From: JASLMY01 sp965226475
GTDB lineage: Bacteria > Pseudomonadota > Alphaproteobacteria > GCA-2731375
NCBI GenBank assembly: GCA_965226475.1
Contig: CBDDDJ010000003.1
Span: 372,001-436,000 of the forward strand
Direction: 5' to 3'
Length of the DNA: 64,000 bases
The translations under genes and the position numbers were made by a program. Each line of letters begins with the position of its first letter. Position 1 is the first letter of the stretch. Of the stretch, positions 42,335-51,751 are shown piece by piece. Under the pieces are notes generated by a model that was not told the DNA's origin, ran no database searches, and saw nothing but the letters and a program-made list of their open reading frames with translations.

Positions 42335-43324
42335 ATGACAACGGTTCCGACAATCGACCTGGAACCGGCCCGCGACGGTACGCTTGCCGAACGGCGGGCC
42401 GTCGCCCGCGCGATCGACCAGGCCTGCCGCCGGATCGGCTTCTTCGCGATCACCGGGCACGGCATCGCGACCGATACGGTCGACGATCTACGGCGGGTAG
42501 CCCACGATTTCTTCGCTCTGCCCGAGGCCGAGAAGCAAAAGTCCACCCATCCGCTTCGCACCGTGAACCGAGGCTACCGGGCGATCGGCGACGAGAGCTT
42601 GGCCGCCACCGAGGACAATCCCGACGGCATCCCGCCACCCGACCTGAAGGAATTCTTCCATATCGGTCCGGTGGACGTGGCCGAGGAGCCCTACTATCGA
42701 TCGAGCACCGGCCGGCGGTTCTTTCCCGCCAACATCTGGCCCGAGGCGCCGCCGGAATTCGCCGGCGCCGCCACCGCCTACTACAGGGCGATGGGGGACC
42801 TCGTCGCGCGGCTGATGCGGTTGGCGGCGTTGGCGCTCGAGGTGGACGAGCATTTCTTCGACGACAAGGTCGACCGCTCCGTCGGTACCATGCGGCTGAA
42901 CCATTATCCGGCCCAGCCCGCGCGCCCGCTGCCGGGCCAGCTCCGCGCCGGCGCCCATCGAGACTACGGAGGCTTCACCATACTGAGTGGAGAGGACGTG
43001 GCGGGCGGCCTGCAGGTGCGAACCCGACGGGAGGAGTGGACCGACGTGGCGACCGACCCGCACCAGTTCGTGGTCAACATTGGCGATCTGCTGATGCGCT
43101 GGACAAACGACCGGTGGCTTTCCAATCCGCACCGCGTGGTCAATCCCCCCCGGGAAGTGGGTCCTGGCTCGGCGCGACTATCGCTCGCCTTCTTCAATCA
43201 CCCCAACCACGACGTGATGATCGAGTGCGTGGCGCCGCCGGGCGAAGCCAAGTATCCCCCCGTCCTCTCGGGAGACTATAGGGACCAGCTATACGCCAAG
43301 ATCGGCCTCGCCCCTCCCGCCTGA
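42335..43324 (+). CDS. Isopenicillin N synthase-like 2-oxoglutarate/Fe(II) oxygenase
   Basis: The 329-residue protein starts MTTVPTIDLEPARDG. DIOX_N features are GFFAITGHGI and AEKQKSTHPLRTVNRGY. The beta-helix core supplies H208 and D210 (GAHRDYGGF), H266 (SNPHRVVNP) and R281-L-S283 as the 2OG site. It is a divergent paralogue of the oxygenase at 7545. The reaction is not known. The KEFFHIGP segment resembles flavonol-synthase/ethylene-forming-enzyme-like bacterial homologues. It stands apart from neighbours by over 80 bp on either side. Confidence 0.9.
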   Translation: MTTVPTIDLEPARDGTLAERRAVARAIDQACRRIGFFAITGHGIATDTVDDLRRVAHDFFALPEAEKQKSTHPLRTVNRGYRAIGDESLAATEDNPDGIPPPDLKEFFHIGPVDVAEEPYYRSSTGRRFFPANIWPEAPPEFAGAATAYYRAMGDLVARLMRLAALALEVDEHFFDDKVDRSVGTMRLNHYPAQPARPLPGQLRAGAHRDYGGFTILSGEDVAGGLQVRTRREEWTDVATDPHQFVVNIGDLLMRWTNDRWLSNPHRVVNPPREVGPGSARLSLAFFNHPNHDVMIECVAPPGEAKYPPVLSGDYRDQLYAKIGLAPPA

Positions 43325-43414
43325 ACGCACGCCCGATCGTCGACCCATGTCGGCGCTCGGTCCGGGCGCGTGGGCGTGCGATAATGGCGATCGCGGCGCG
43401 GGTGTGGAGGCGGC

Positions 43415-44206
43415 ATGTCCCGGGAAACCTATTACAGAGACCATTGGACCGACATCGAATCCGAACGGCTGGAGCGCTACGAGGAACAGTTCGTATGGCG
43501 GCCCGGCATGGACCGGCTGTTGGCGCCTGCGGAAATCGCGCCCGCACAGACGGTCGCCGATTACGGCTGCGGTCCGGGCTATCTGGCGGTCGAGCTGGCG
43601 CGCCGCGTCGGCGAGGCCGGCCGCGTCCATGCCTTCGACATCAACGCGGAATTCGTCGCCCGTACGGCTGAGCGGGCGGCGGCCGCGGGCGTCGCCGATC
43701 GCGTGGAGGTCACCCACCTGGAAAACGACCGGGTGCCGCTCGACGACGCCTCGCTCGACCGGCTCGTCGCCAAGAACGTGATGCTCTATGTCGACGATCC
43801 GCTCGCCAGCTTCGAGGAGTTCCGCCGCGTCGTGAAGCCGGGCGGCAAGGTGCATGCGATCGACAGCGACTTCTACATGACCGCCTTCGATCCGGTGACG
43901 CCGGAGGATTGGCGCAGCCTCCTGGAGTCGGCGATGCATGCCTTCAAGACGCCGGAGATCGGCCGCAAGATGTACGGACTGGCACGGCGGGCGGGATACT
44001 CGGACGTGGCCGTCCGGGTCATCGCGGTTCCGGACACGAGAGGGCGGATGCTCAACGTCATCGAGAATTTCGCCGGTTACGCCCGGAATAGCGGAACCCA
44101 TGACGAGGAAACCGTCCGACGGGTCGTCGACACCGCGACCAAGGCCGCGGCGAATGGCGAATTCTTCGCGCTGAACCCGCAGTTCCTCGTGACCGCGACG
44201 GTGTGA
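43415..44206 (+). CDS. Class I SAM-dependent methyltransferase
   Basis: The 263-residue protein starts MSRETYYRDHWTDIESER after TGGAGGCGGC. Motif I is VADYGCGPGYLAVELAR, the acidic ribose ligand is in VHAFDINAEFVAR, and the later LDRLVAKNVMLYVDDP and EFRRVVKPGGKVHAIDSDF are motifs of the UbiE/COQ5-type group. The remaining sequence (QNPQFLVTATV-type end: ALNPQFLVTATV) does not point to a substrate. It is followed at 83 bp by the convergent GFA-like gene. Confidence 0.87.
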   Translation: MSRETYYRDHWTDIESERLERYEEQFVWRPGMDRLLAPAEIAPAQTVADYGCGPGYLAVELARRVGEAGRVHAFDINAEFVARTAERAAAAGVADRVEVTHLENDRVPLDDASLDRLVAKNVMLYVDDPLASFEEFRRVVKPGGKVHAIDSDFYMTAFDPVTPEDWRSLLESAMHAFKTPEIGRKMYGLARRAGYSDVAVRVIAVPDTRGRMLNVIENFAGYARNSGTHDEETVRRVVDTATKAAANGEFFALNPQFLVTATV

Positions 44207-44288
44207 GGGCTTGGCGAAACGGGTCGTGTCGTGTTCAGGCCCCCGGGCCGGAGCCTTGGTGGCGGGGCCGCTCGTCGTCGATATGGAA

Positions 44289-44660
44289 TCAGGGAATCCG
44301 TTCAGCCTCGTAGACATGGGCCTGGGGCGGAAAACGTTCTGGCGCGTCGAAGGTCGAAACACAGAGGTGGACCTCGCCCGGGAACCGGTCCGCACGGTAG
44401 GTGAGCGGGGTGCCGCACTCGGCGCGGAAGCCGCGCCGCACGCCGGGCGAGGACGCGTATTCGCCCGGCGCGCCGGCGGTCGGCTCGAAGTGGCCCTCTT
44501 CCACGCCGACGAAAGTGGCGACGGCGGCGCCGGTGTTGCGCCGGCAGTGGCAGTGGATCACCCACTTCGGCGGGACCCGGAAGCGGATTCGCCGGCACAG
44601 GCATCCGCCAGGCGCCGCGTCGTCGTCGGTCTCGTCCAAGATGCGTCTCCCCTCGTTCAT
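44289..44660 (-). CDS. GFA-like protein lacking part of its zinc ligands
   Basis: About 123 residues, with its start fixed by ATGA overlap with the protease gene. It begins like a GFA domain (GGCLCRRIRFRV), but the usual CHCxxCrrxxGA reads CHCRRNTGAA, three residues shorter and without the second Cys. The usual FCxxCGTPL reads FRAECGTPL. Two of the structural zinc cysteines are therefore gone. The fold may be kept but the metal site is probably altered. The full-length relative is at 31412. Confidence 0.78.
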   Translation of the reverse strand: MNEGRRILDETDDDAAPGGCLCRRIRFRVPPKWVIHCHCRRNTGAAVATFVGVEEGHFEPTAGAPGEYASSPGVRRGFRAECGTPLTYRADRFPGEVHLCVSTFDAPERFPPQAHVYEAERIP

Positions 44661-45466
44661 TTCACGCGGCTGCCGGCCATGGTCGGGCCCAGGCCTGGCG
44701 TCGGGCGGATCCGGCGCCCGGCGGCCGCGGCCGCGACTTCGAAGAAGTTGCCGGAAGGGACAGCGGCGCCGATTTCCTCTCGCGCGACCTCGCCCCGGCC
44801 GACGTGGAGCGCGACGACGACGAAGTCGGCGCCATTGCGTCTGATGATCGGCGCGCCGGAGGTGCCGTTGTCGGCCCGGCAATCGTGATGCACCAGCGCC
44901 GCCGCGCCGTCCCAGCGCAGCAGGCCGCACGCGCCGTCGGCCGACAAGGCGAAGGGCCGGTCGCGCCCGTATCCCGCCAGCGTGAAGATCGGCTTGGATT
45001 CCAGCCGGTCACCGGGCCGCAGCCGCGAGAGGCCCAGATAACCGATCTCCGGTCCGGCGGCCTCCGCCAAATGCAGGACGGCCCAGTCGCGCGCGCTGTC
45101 GATCGCGTCGCGCCGCTTGCCGCCGGGGGTATAGCCCTTGGCCACCTCGTAGCGGGAGGCTTTGGAGGTGAAGAGGAAGCGGCCCTTCTGATAGGCGGCG
45201 ACGAAATGGATAAAGCGCGGCTCGGCCCAGGCTCCGCGCTTGGCGTCGTAGAGGCAGTGCGCCGCCGTCAGCGCGACGTCCGGGGCGATCAGCACGCCGC
45301 TGCAGAAGCCGCGCCGGTGTCCCTGGCGGTTGACCCGGCCGAAGGTACGCCAGGGATAGCTCTCGGCATCGATCCGTTCGCGCGACGCCGCCCCGTCCCG
45401 CGCCTCCTCCGCCGCGACGGGCAGGAAGCACAGGGCGAAAATCGCGGCAACAAACGGTTTACGCAT
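44657..45466 (-). CDS. Secreted trypsin-like serine protease
   Basis: The 269-residue protein starts with a signal peptide (MRKPFVAAIFALCFLPVAA). The chymotrypsin-fold triad is His in ALTAAHCLYD, Asp in SARDWAVLHL and Ser in NGTSGAPII. The N-terminal RNRQGHRRGFCSGVLIAPDV-type segment (here RVNRQGHRRGFCSGVL) forms the first barrel. It resembles the periplasmic V8-like/trypsin-like proteases of Alphaproteobacteria and acts outside the cytoplasm. It has no PDZ domain, so it is not DegP. The stop overlaps the GFA-like start, so both are co-transcribed. Confidence 0.9.
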   Translation of the reverse strand: MRKPFVAAIFALCFLPVAAEEARDGAASRERIDAESYPWRTFGRVNRQGHRRGFCSGVLIAPDVALTAAHCLYDAKRGAWAEPRFIHFVAAYQKGRFLFTSKASRYEVAKGYTPGGKRRDAIDSARDWAVLHLAEAAGPEIGYLGLSRLRPGDRLESKPIFTLAGYGRDRPFALSADGACGLLRWDGAAALVHHDCRADNGTSGAPIIRRNGADFVVVALHVGRGEVAREEIGAAVPSGNFFEVAAAAAGRRIRPTPGLGPTMAGSRVK

Positions 45467-45536
45467 GCCGGCTCCTTGTTCCGGGTCGGGCCGAGCCTAA
45501 TCTATTGTCCAGGTGGACAACCAGCCGAGGATGATC

Positions 45537-46241
45537 ATGCGTTTCGTGCCGCGCCGCGCCGGCGAACCCCGCGAGCCGGCGGTCAACATCACGCCGGTGG
45601 CGGGCGGCCTGATCGCCGCCAGCGTCGCCGTGCATCTGGTCCGCCTGGCGCTGCCGATGGCCTGGGACGAGGCGGTGCTGATTCACGGCGGTTTCGCGCC
45701 GGGGAACTTCATTTGGCCGGACGGTACCGTGGCGGTGCCGCTCGACCCTCTGCCGTGGCTCTCGCTCTTCGCTTATGCCTTCATTCATGCCGACGCCCTG
45801 CATCTGCTGATCAACATGGGTTTCGTGCTCGCCTTCGCGACCGGGGTCGAACGGCGGATCGGCGGCGCCCGCATGCTGGTCTTCTACCTGCTGACGGCGC
45901 TGCTCGCGCTCGCCGGCACGCTGATCGCCTTCATCGCCAATCCGGCGCCTGTGTTGGTGGTGGGGGCGTCGGGCGCGCTCTCGGGCCTCTTCGCGGCCGT
46001 CCTCTGGATGATGTGGGCGGGCCCGCCGGCGCGCTTTCCCGATCGCCCGCGCCGGCGCAATTCCCGTCCCGTCATCGTCGCGGCGGCGGTCTTCGTCGGC
46101 GTCAACGTCTTCATCGGGGTCACCGGGCTGACGCCGTCGGCCGGCATCCAGGGGATCGCCTGGGAAGCGCATATCGCCGGTTTCGTCGCCGGCTGGCTGC
46201 TTTTTCCGCTGTTCGACCGGCACGCGCGGCGCGGCCGCTGA
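45537..46241 (+). CDS. Rhomboid family intramembrane serine protease
   Basis: About 234 residues from the ATG that has AGG six bases upstream; a GTG at 45513 is an alternative. Six hydrophobic segments are visible. The catalytic Ser is in VVGASGALSGLF (GxSG) and the His in EAHIAGFVAGW. FAYAFIHADALHLLINMGFV carries the conserved WR-H-x3-N-type His/Asn region. Rhomboids cut transmembrane helices within the membrane; the substrate is unknown. It is divergent from the protease gene with 70 bp between starts. Confidence 0.92.
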   Translation: MRFVPRRAGEPREPAVNITPVAGGLIAASVAVHLVRLALPMAWDEAVLIHGGFAPGNFIWPDGTVAVPLDPLPWLSLFAYAFIHADALHLLINMGFVLAFATGVERRIGGARMLVFYLLTALLALAGTLIAFIANPAPVLVVGASGALSGLFAAVLWMMWAGPPARFPDRPRRRNSRPVIVAAAVFVGVNVFIGVTGLTPSAGIQGIAWEAHIAGFVAGWLLFPLFDRHARRGR

Positions 46242-46313
46242 CCCGGTGACTTTGCCCCGCGAGGCCGCATCTGCTTTTATGCGCCGGCCAAGCTTGAGGA
46301 GGCGTTCCGCCCC

Positions 46314-47402
46314 GTGAAAATCACCAATCTCCGCACCGATTTCGTGCTGGTGCCGTTCGAGACACCGATCCGCACCTCGATCCACAGTCTCGACTCTGTC
46401 GGTTGCGTGCTGGTCTATCTCGACGGCGAAGATGGGCTCGTCGGCGAGAGCTACATGTTCACCCTCGCTGGCGCCCGGCTCGACGTGCTGGATGCCATGG
46501 TCCATTCGCTCGCCCAACACGCCATCGGCCGCGACCCGGCGATGAGTCAGGCGATCTGGATGGACATGTGGCGCGACATCAACTTCGTCGGCCACAAGGG
46601 GGTGCCGATCTTCGCCATTTCGGCGATCGACACCGCCTGCTGGGATCTCCACGGCAAGGCGCTCGGCCAGCCGGTCGCCAAGCTGTTGGGCGGCGCGCGG
46701 GCTTCGGTGCCTGCTTACGCCAGCGCCGGGCTCTGGGTCTCTATGTCGATCCCCGAATTGCAGGCCGAGGCGCGAAGCTTCGTCGAACAAGGCTTTCGGG
46801 CAATGAAGATGCGGCTCGGCAAGGGAAGCGCCACCGAAGACGCCGAACGGGTCGCCGCCGTGCGCGAGGCGATCGGCCCCGACGTGGCGCTGATGGCCGA
46901 TGCCAACCAGGGCTTCTCCGTCAACCACGCGATCCGCGTCGGCCGCGCCATCGAGCCCTACGACCTCGTCTGGTTCGAGGAGCCGGTGCAGGCCTACGAT
47001 CTTGCCGGTTCCGCCCGGGTGGCGGGGGAGATCGACACCCCCATCGCCAGCGGCGAAACGGAATATGCCCGCTACGGCTTCCGCGAGATGCTGCGCCTGG
47101 GCGCCGCCGACATCCTGATGCCGGATTTGCAGCGGGTCGGCGGCATTTCCGAGTTCATGAAGGTGGCGCATATGGCGGAGGCGGAGGACGTGCCGGTCTC
47201 CCCCCACATCTTCACCGAACAGAGCCTGCAACTCTGCGGCGCCGTCGCCAACTGCAATTACGCCGAGCACATGCCGTGGTTCACCGGCCTCTTCCGGGAA
47301 GAGATGGAGCTGGTGGACGGCAACCTCGTCATCCCCGACCGCCCGGGCCTCGGCTTCACCTTCGATCCGGAGGCCGTGGCCCGCCTCCGGATCGCCAGTT
47401 GA
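46314..47402 (+). CDS. Mandelate racemase/muconate lactonizing enzyme family protein (first)
   Basis: A 362-residue enolase-superfamily protein starting at GTG with GAGGAGG upstream. The MR_MLE capping domain precedes the barrel. Candidate catalytic residues are the Lys in FRAMKMRLGKG, metal ligands Asp (VALMADANQGF) and Glu (LVWFEEPVQ), then IASGETEY, and a His in VSPHIFTEQ. Members abstract the alpha-proton of carboxylates, as racemases, lactonising enzymes or acid-sugar dehydratases. The exact substrate is not evident. A second MR/MLE gene follows after 13 bp. Confidence 0.9.
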   Translation: MKITNLRTDFVLVPFETPIRTSIHSLDSVGCVLVYLDGEDGLVGESYMFTLAGARLDVLDAMVHSLAQHAIGRDPAMSQAIWMDMWRDINFVGHKGVPIFAISAIDTACWDLHGKALGQPVAKLLGGARASVPAYASAGLWVSMSIPELQAEARSFVEQGFRAMKMRLGKGSATEDAERVAAVREAIGPDVALMADANQGFSVNHAIRVGRAIEPYDLVWFEEPVQAYDLAGSARVAGEIDTPIASGETEYARYGFREMLRLGAADILMPDLQRVGGISEFMKVAHMAEAEDVPVSPHIFTEQSLQLCGAVANCNYAEHMPWFTGLFREEMELVDGNLVIPDRPGLGFTFDPEAVARLRIAS

Positions 47403-47415
47403 GGACTCCCCGCCC

Positions 47416-48507
47416 ATGAAAATCGAGAACGTCGAGACCGTGCTGATCAAGATTCCCTTCACCGCTTCCGGCAACCTGAAGGACTGGCGGGACTGGAACA
47501 CGCTCGACTATGTGTTGATGCGGATCGACACGGACGCGGGCATCTCGGGCTGGGGCGACGCCTTCGGCTACGGCGCGGCACACGCGACCCATTCCGCAGT
47601 GAAGCATATGGTGGCGCCGGCGCTCATCGGCCAGGACGCGCGCGACATCGCCGGCATCTCCCACCGCTTGCAGAAGGCAAACCACATCTGGGGCCGCTAC
47701 GGCGTCACCATGTTCGCGATCGGCGGGGTCGATATCGCGCTCTGGGATATCGCCGGCAAGGCCGCGGGCAAGCCGGTGCACGAGCTGCTGGGCGGCCGGG
47801 TCCACGAAAGCCTGCCGGCCTACGCCAGCCTGTTCAAATACCAGGACCCCGAGGTGGTCGCGGACCGCTGCCTCCATGCCGTCGCGCACGGCTACCGCCA
47901 TATCAAGCTGCACGAGACGGAAGTGCCCGAGACCAGGGCGGCGCGCGACGCCGTCGGCCCGGATGTCGCCATCATGCTGGATACCAATTGCCCCTGGAGC
48001 CCGCGCGAGGCGCGCGAGGCGGCCGAGCGGCTGGCCGAATACGACCTCTTTTGGCTGGAGGAGCCGATCTTCCCGCCGGAGGATTTCGAGGCGCTGGCCG
48101 AGTTGCAGGTCCAATCCGGCATCCCCATCGCGGCGGGCGAGAACGCCTGCACGGCGTTCGAATTCGCCAAGATGATGGCGGCGGGCGCCGCGTCCTTCGT
48201 GCAGCCGAGCGTCACCAAGGTCGGCGGCATCACCGAGTACCGCAAGGTGGCGACGCTGGCGGAGGCGAACGGCGTGCAATGCGTGCCTCATTCGCCTTAC
48301 TTTGGCCCGGGCTTCCTCGCCACGCTGCATCTGCTGGCATCGGATCCGAACGCTTTCCTCGCCGAGCACATCTATCTCGAGCTCGAAGCCTATCCCTACG
48401 GCGAGTTGAACCAGCCGAATGGTTGCGAGTTCCGCGTGCCCGATGGGCCCGGCCTCGGCGCCGATCCCGACCCCGACGTATTGCGCGACTACCGCGTCGA
48501 AGCCTGA
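47416..48507 (+). CDS. Mandelate racemase/muconate lactonizing enzyme family protein (second)
   Basis: A 363-residue enolase-superfamily protein. The barrel has the Lys in YRHIKLHETEV (KxH pattern), metal ligands in IMLDTNCPW and LFWLEEPIF, then IAAGENACTAFEF, and the C-terminal base His in CVPHSPYFGPG. It is only distantly related to the preceding gene, so this is a pair of different enzymes rather than a fresh duplication. KxH members include gluconate/galactarate-type dehydratases. The spacing of 13 bp on both sides supports one operon. Confidence 0.9.
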   Translation: MKIENVETVLIKIPFTASGNLKDWRDWNTLDYVLMRIDTDAGISGWGDAFGYGAAHATHSAVKHMVAPALIGQDARDIAGISHRLQKANHIWGRYGVTMFAIGGVDIALWDIAGKAAGKPVHELLGGRVHESLPAYASLFKYQDPEVVADRCLHAVAHGYRHIKLHETEVPETRAARDAVGPDVAIMLDTNCPWSPREAREAAERLAEYDLFWLEEPIFPPEDFEALAELQVQSGIPIAAGENACTAFEFAKMMAAGAASFVQPSVTKVGGITEYRKVATLAEANGVQCVPHSPYFGPGFLATLHLLASDPNAFLAEHIYLELEAYPYGELNQPNGCEFRVPDGPGLGADPDPDVLRDYRVEA

Positions 48508-48520
48508 GGAGGGGCCACGC

Positions 48521-49432
48521 ATGGCCGAACTGACTTTCAACCGCGAACTGGAATTCGAGTATGGCGCCCCGGCCCAGGTGACGCCCTTGATCCGCCGGGT
48601 CGTCGCCCACAACCCCAGCGCCTTCACTTTGCACGGCACCGGGACCTACATCATCGGCCGGGGCCGCGACGTGGCGGTGATCGACCCAGGCCCGGACGAT
48701 GTCGCCCATGTCGAGGCGCTGCTGGCCGCTCTCGACGGCGAGACGGTGACGCATCTGGTGATCACCCACACCCACCGTGATCATTCGCCGGCCGCCGCCG
48801 CGCTCAAGGCTGCGACCGGGGCCAAGACCTACGGCTTCGGCCCGCACGGCTCCGGCCGCCCCGACGCGGAGGGTCGGGGCGAGGATGTCGAGGAAGGTGG
48901 CGACGCCGATTTCGACCCCGATGTGCGCATGAGCGACGGCGACGTCATCACGGGCGAGGGCTGGACCTTGGAAGCGGTCTACACGCCGGGCCACACCTCG
49001 AACCACCTCTGCTTCGATCTCCGCGAGGAGGCGACGCTCTTCCCCGGCGATCACGTGATGGGCTGGTCGACCACCATCGTCTCGCCGCCCGACGGCGACA
49101 TGAAGCGCTACATGGAAAGCCTCGACAAACTCACCCACCGCGACGAAAAGCTCTATTGGCCGACCCACGGCCCGGCGATCCAGCGCCCCCAGGACCATGT
49201 GCGCGGGCTGATAGGCCACCGCGAGAACCGCGAGGCGCAGATCACCGCCTGCCTGGCGGACGGCGTCGGCCGCATCCCGGACATGGTTGCGCGGATGTAC
49301 ACGGATGTGCCGCAATTCCTGCACAAGGCGGCCGAACGCTCCGTCCTTTCCCACCTGATTCACATGGTGGAGACGGAACGGGTCGCAACCGATGGCCGGC
49401 CCCGCTCGGACTCGGTATATCGCGCGGTTTAG
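48521..49432 (+). CDS. MBL-fold metallo-hydrolase (LACTB2-like)
   Basis: About 303 residues from MAELTFNRELEFEYG after GAGGAGGGG. The metal site is THTHRDHSPAA (HxHxDH), and further ligands are in YTPGHTSNHLCF and FPGDHVMGW. A C-terminal winged-helix-like region (LIGHRENREAQITACLADG) is typical of the LACTB2/RNase-Z-like hydrolase group. Members cleave thioesters, lactones or RNA. In an operon with CoA and enolase-superfamily enzymes, a thioesterase or lactonase role is plausible but not shown. Confidence 0.9.
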   Translation: MAELTFNRELEFEYGAPAQVTPLIRRVVAHNPSAFTLHGTGTYIIGRGRDVAVIDPGPDDVAHVEALLAALDGETVTHLVITHTHRDHSPAAAALKAATGAKTYGFGPHGSGRPDAEGRGEDVEEGGDADFDPDVRMSDGDVITGEGWTLEAVYTPGHTSNHLCFDLREEATLFPGDHVMGWSTTIVSPPDGDMKRYMESLDKLTHRDEKLYWPTHGPAIQRPQDHVRGLIGHRENREAQITACLADGVGRIPDMVARMYTDVPQFLHKAAERSVLSHLIHMVETERVATDGRPRSDSVYRAV

Positions 49433-49457
49433 AAACCAACCTATCGGAGGAGGGGAA

Positions 49458-50375
49458 ATGCGTTTGATCCTGAACGGCCAACAGGCTTTCGGCAAAGCTT
49501 GTCTCGAGACGATCCTGGAGAAGGGCGAGGACGAGGTGGTCGCGGTCTATACCGCGCCCGACGGCAAGGGCGGCCGGGTGGATCCCGTGAAGGAGGCCGC
49601 GCTGGAACACGGCCTGCCCGTGTTTCAGCCGAAGAGCTACCGGGACGAGGACGTGCTTGCGGCGATCCGGGCATGCGAGCCGGACCTGATGGTGCTGGCC
49701 TTCGTCACCGCCTTCGTGCCGGAAGCGGCGCGCGATATTCCGACGCGCGGTTCGGTCTGCTTCCACCCCTCGCTGCTGCCGCTGCACCGGGGGCCGAGCT
49801 CGATAAACTGGCCGATTATCTGGGGCGCCGAGAAGACCGGCCTCACCATCTTCTGGCCCGACGACGGCTTGGACGAGGGCGAGATCCTGCTGCAGAAAGA
49901 GGTCGAGATCGGCCCCGACGACACCTTGGGCAGTATCTACTTCAACAAGATCTTTCCCTTGGGCGTTGACGCGGTGCTGGAATCGATCGACCTCGTGCGC
50001 GCCGGCACGGCACCCAAAATCGTGCAGGACCATTCCAAAGCGACCTATGAAAGCTGGTGCCGGGCGGGCGAGGTGGAGATCGACTGGTCGCGCTCCGTCG
50101 GCGAAGTCTACAATTTGATCCGCGGAGCCAATCCGCAGCCCGGCGCCTGGACCAGCTTCGGCGGCGAGACCTTGCAAATTTTCGACGCGGAGCGGGTCGA
50201 GGCCGGCGGCCGGGTCGGCGAAGTCGCCGCCATCACCGATTCCGGCATCACCGTCGTCGCCGGGCGTGGCGGTATCTTGGTAAAGCGCGTGCGCCACGGC
50301 GGCGGTGGCAAGGTCGCGGCGGCGGAATTCGCCCATAGCGTCGGCCTGGAGGTCGGCGCCAAGCTCGGCGCGTGA
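49458..50375 (+). CDS. Formyltransferase-fold protein resembling the 10-formyl-THF hydrolase domain of ALDH1L1
   Basis: About 305 residues from MRLILNGQQAFGK after GGAGGAGGGG. The N-terminal formyl-transferase domain has the catalytic signature VCFHPSLLPLHRGPSSINWP (HP...HRG). Segments VVAVYTAPDGKGGRVDPVK, FWPDDGLDEGEILLQKEVEI and LIRGANPQPGAWTSF resemble, from memory, the hydrolase half of 10-formyl-THF dehydrogenase more than methionyl-tRNA formyltransferase. A C-terminal OB-like domain follows. It probably moves or hydrolyses a formyl group from 10-formyl-THF. It is followed by formyl-CoA-transferase-like and TPP-enzyme genes. Confidence 0.8.
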   Translation: MRLILNGQQAFGKACLETILEKGEDEVVAVYTAPDGKGGRVDPVKEAALEHGLPVFQPKSYRDEDVLAAIRACEPDLMVLAFVTAFVPEAARDIPTRGSVCFHPSLLPLHRGPSSINWPIIWGAEKTGLTIFWPDDGLDEGEILLQKEVEIGPDDTLGSIYFNKIFPLGVDAVLESIDLVRAGTAPKIVQDHSKATYESWCRAGEVEIDWSRSVGEVYNLIRGANPQPGAWTSFGGETLQIFDAERVEAGGRVGEVAAITDSGITVVAGRGGILVKRVRHGGGGKVAAAEFAHSVGLEVGAKLGA

Positions 50376-50485
50376 CTTTTTAACGCCCGCTAGAAGGTCA
50401 CTCGCGCTTTCCGATATGATCGCGATGGCGTGCCCCATGCGCGCCGGCGCGCGATAATTGCGCTCCGATTTGGAGGAACGACGAC

Positions 50486-51715
50486 ATGAACGCGACGAAC
50501 GGCGCCCAGGGTGCCCTTTCCGGCGTCAGGGTCCTTGACCTGACGCAGTTCGAGGCCGGCCCGTCCTGCACCGAGGCGCTCGCCTGGCTCGGCGCCGAGG
50601 TCGTCAAGGTGGAGAACCCCAAGGGCGGCGACCAGGGCCGCTTTGCAGGGTCGGACAGCCAGGGGCGTGACAGCTACTATTTCCTGCTCTTCAACGCCAA
50701 CAAAAAGAGCATCACCGTCAACCTGAAGAGCGAGCAGGGCCTGAACCTGGTGAAGAAGCTGGTGGCGGAAGCCGACGTCTTCATGGAGAATTTCGGCCCC
50801 GGCGTGATCGAACGGCTGGGCCTCAGCTACGACGTGGTGAAAGCGATCAATCCCGGGATCATTTACGCCCAGGTGAAGGGCTATGCCGAGGGAAGCCCAT
50901 ACGAGAACTTCCTTTCCTTCGACATGATCGGCCAGTCCGTGGGCGGCGTCTTCTCGATCACCGGCGATCCCGACGGCCCGCCCATGAAGCCGGGCGCCAC
51001 CATCGGCGACACAGGGACCGGCATGCTGGCGGCGATCAGCGTCCTGGGCGCTCTCTATCAACGCAAGACGTCGGGCGAGGGACAGCGGATCCAGGTCGCC
51101 ATGCAGGACGCGATGCTGCAATACACGCGGATCGCCTATTCGGTGATGGCCCGGACGGGCAAACCCGGGCCGCGCACCGGCTCCAAGGTCATCATGGGCG
51201 GCACTGCGCCGAGCGGGCTCTATCCCTGCGCGCCGGGCGGGCCGAACGACTACGTCTATATCTACGCGACCCGGGCCGCGAACCATCACTGGGAGCGGCT
51301 CTGCAAGGTGGTGGGCCGCGAGGAACTGGCGGAGGACGAGCGCTTTTCGACGCCTACCAAGCGGCTGGAGAACGAGGCCGAACTCGACGCCATGCTGACC
51401 CAATGGTCGATGGGCCGCGACAAGCGGGAAGCGATGGAGATCCTGGGTGCCGCCGGCATTCCGGCGGGCGCGGTGTTCGATACCGCCGAGCTGCAGGCCG
51501 ATGAAAACATGGCCGAGCGCGGCATCTTCCAGACCGTCCAGCACCCGACCCGGGGTGAATTCAAGATGCCGGCCTGGCCGGTCAAGATGTCGGGCTCCGA
51601 CGTACCGCTCGCCCCGGCGCCGCTCCTGGGCGAGCACGCGGAGAGTGTGCTTAATGAGTGGCTCGGACTGAGCCCGGAAGACGTTTCAAACCTGAAGGCC
51701 GACGGCGCCATCTAG
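50486..51715 (+). CDS. Class III CoA-transferase (CaiB/BaiF, formyl-CoA transferase-like)
   Basis: The 409-residue protein starts MNATNGAQGALSGVRVLDLT after TGGAGGAACG. Features are WLGAEVVKVENPKGGDQGR, NANKKSITVNLKSEQG, FMENFGPGVIERLGLSYD, and the catalytic Asp in GATIGDTGTGMLAAI. These enzymes swap CoA between acids through an aspartyl-CoA anhydride; the closest well-known members are Frc-type formyl-CoA:oxalate transferases, but acid specificity cannot be read here. It precedes an oxalyl-CoA decarboxylase-like enzyme by 36 bp, the typical frc-oxc order. Confidence 0.9.
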   Translation: MNATNGAQGALSGVRVLDLTQFEAGPSCTEALAWLGAEVVKVENPKGGDQGRFAGSDSQGRDSYYFLLFNANKKSITVNLKSEQGLNLVKKLVAEADVFMENFGPGVIERLGLSYDVVKAINPGIIYAQVKGYAEGSPYENFLSFDMIGQSVGGVFSITGDPDGPPMKPGATIGDTGTGMLAAISVLGALYQRKTSGEGQRIQVAMQDAMLQYTRIAYSVMARTGKPGPRTGSKVIMGGTAPSGLYPCAPGGPNDYVYIYATRAANHHWERLCKVVGREELAEDERFSTPTKRLENEAELDAMLTQWSMGRDKREAMEILGAAGIPAGAVFDTAELQADENMAERGIFQTVQHPTRGEFKMPAWPVKMSGSDVPLAPAPLLGEHAESVLNEWLGLSPEDVSNLKADGAI

Positions 51716-51751
51716 CGCCGCCTGGTACTCACTGCAACGAGGGAGGAAACC

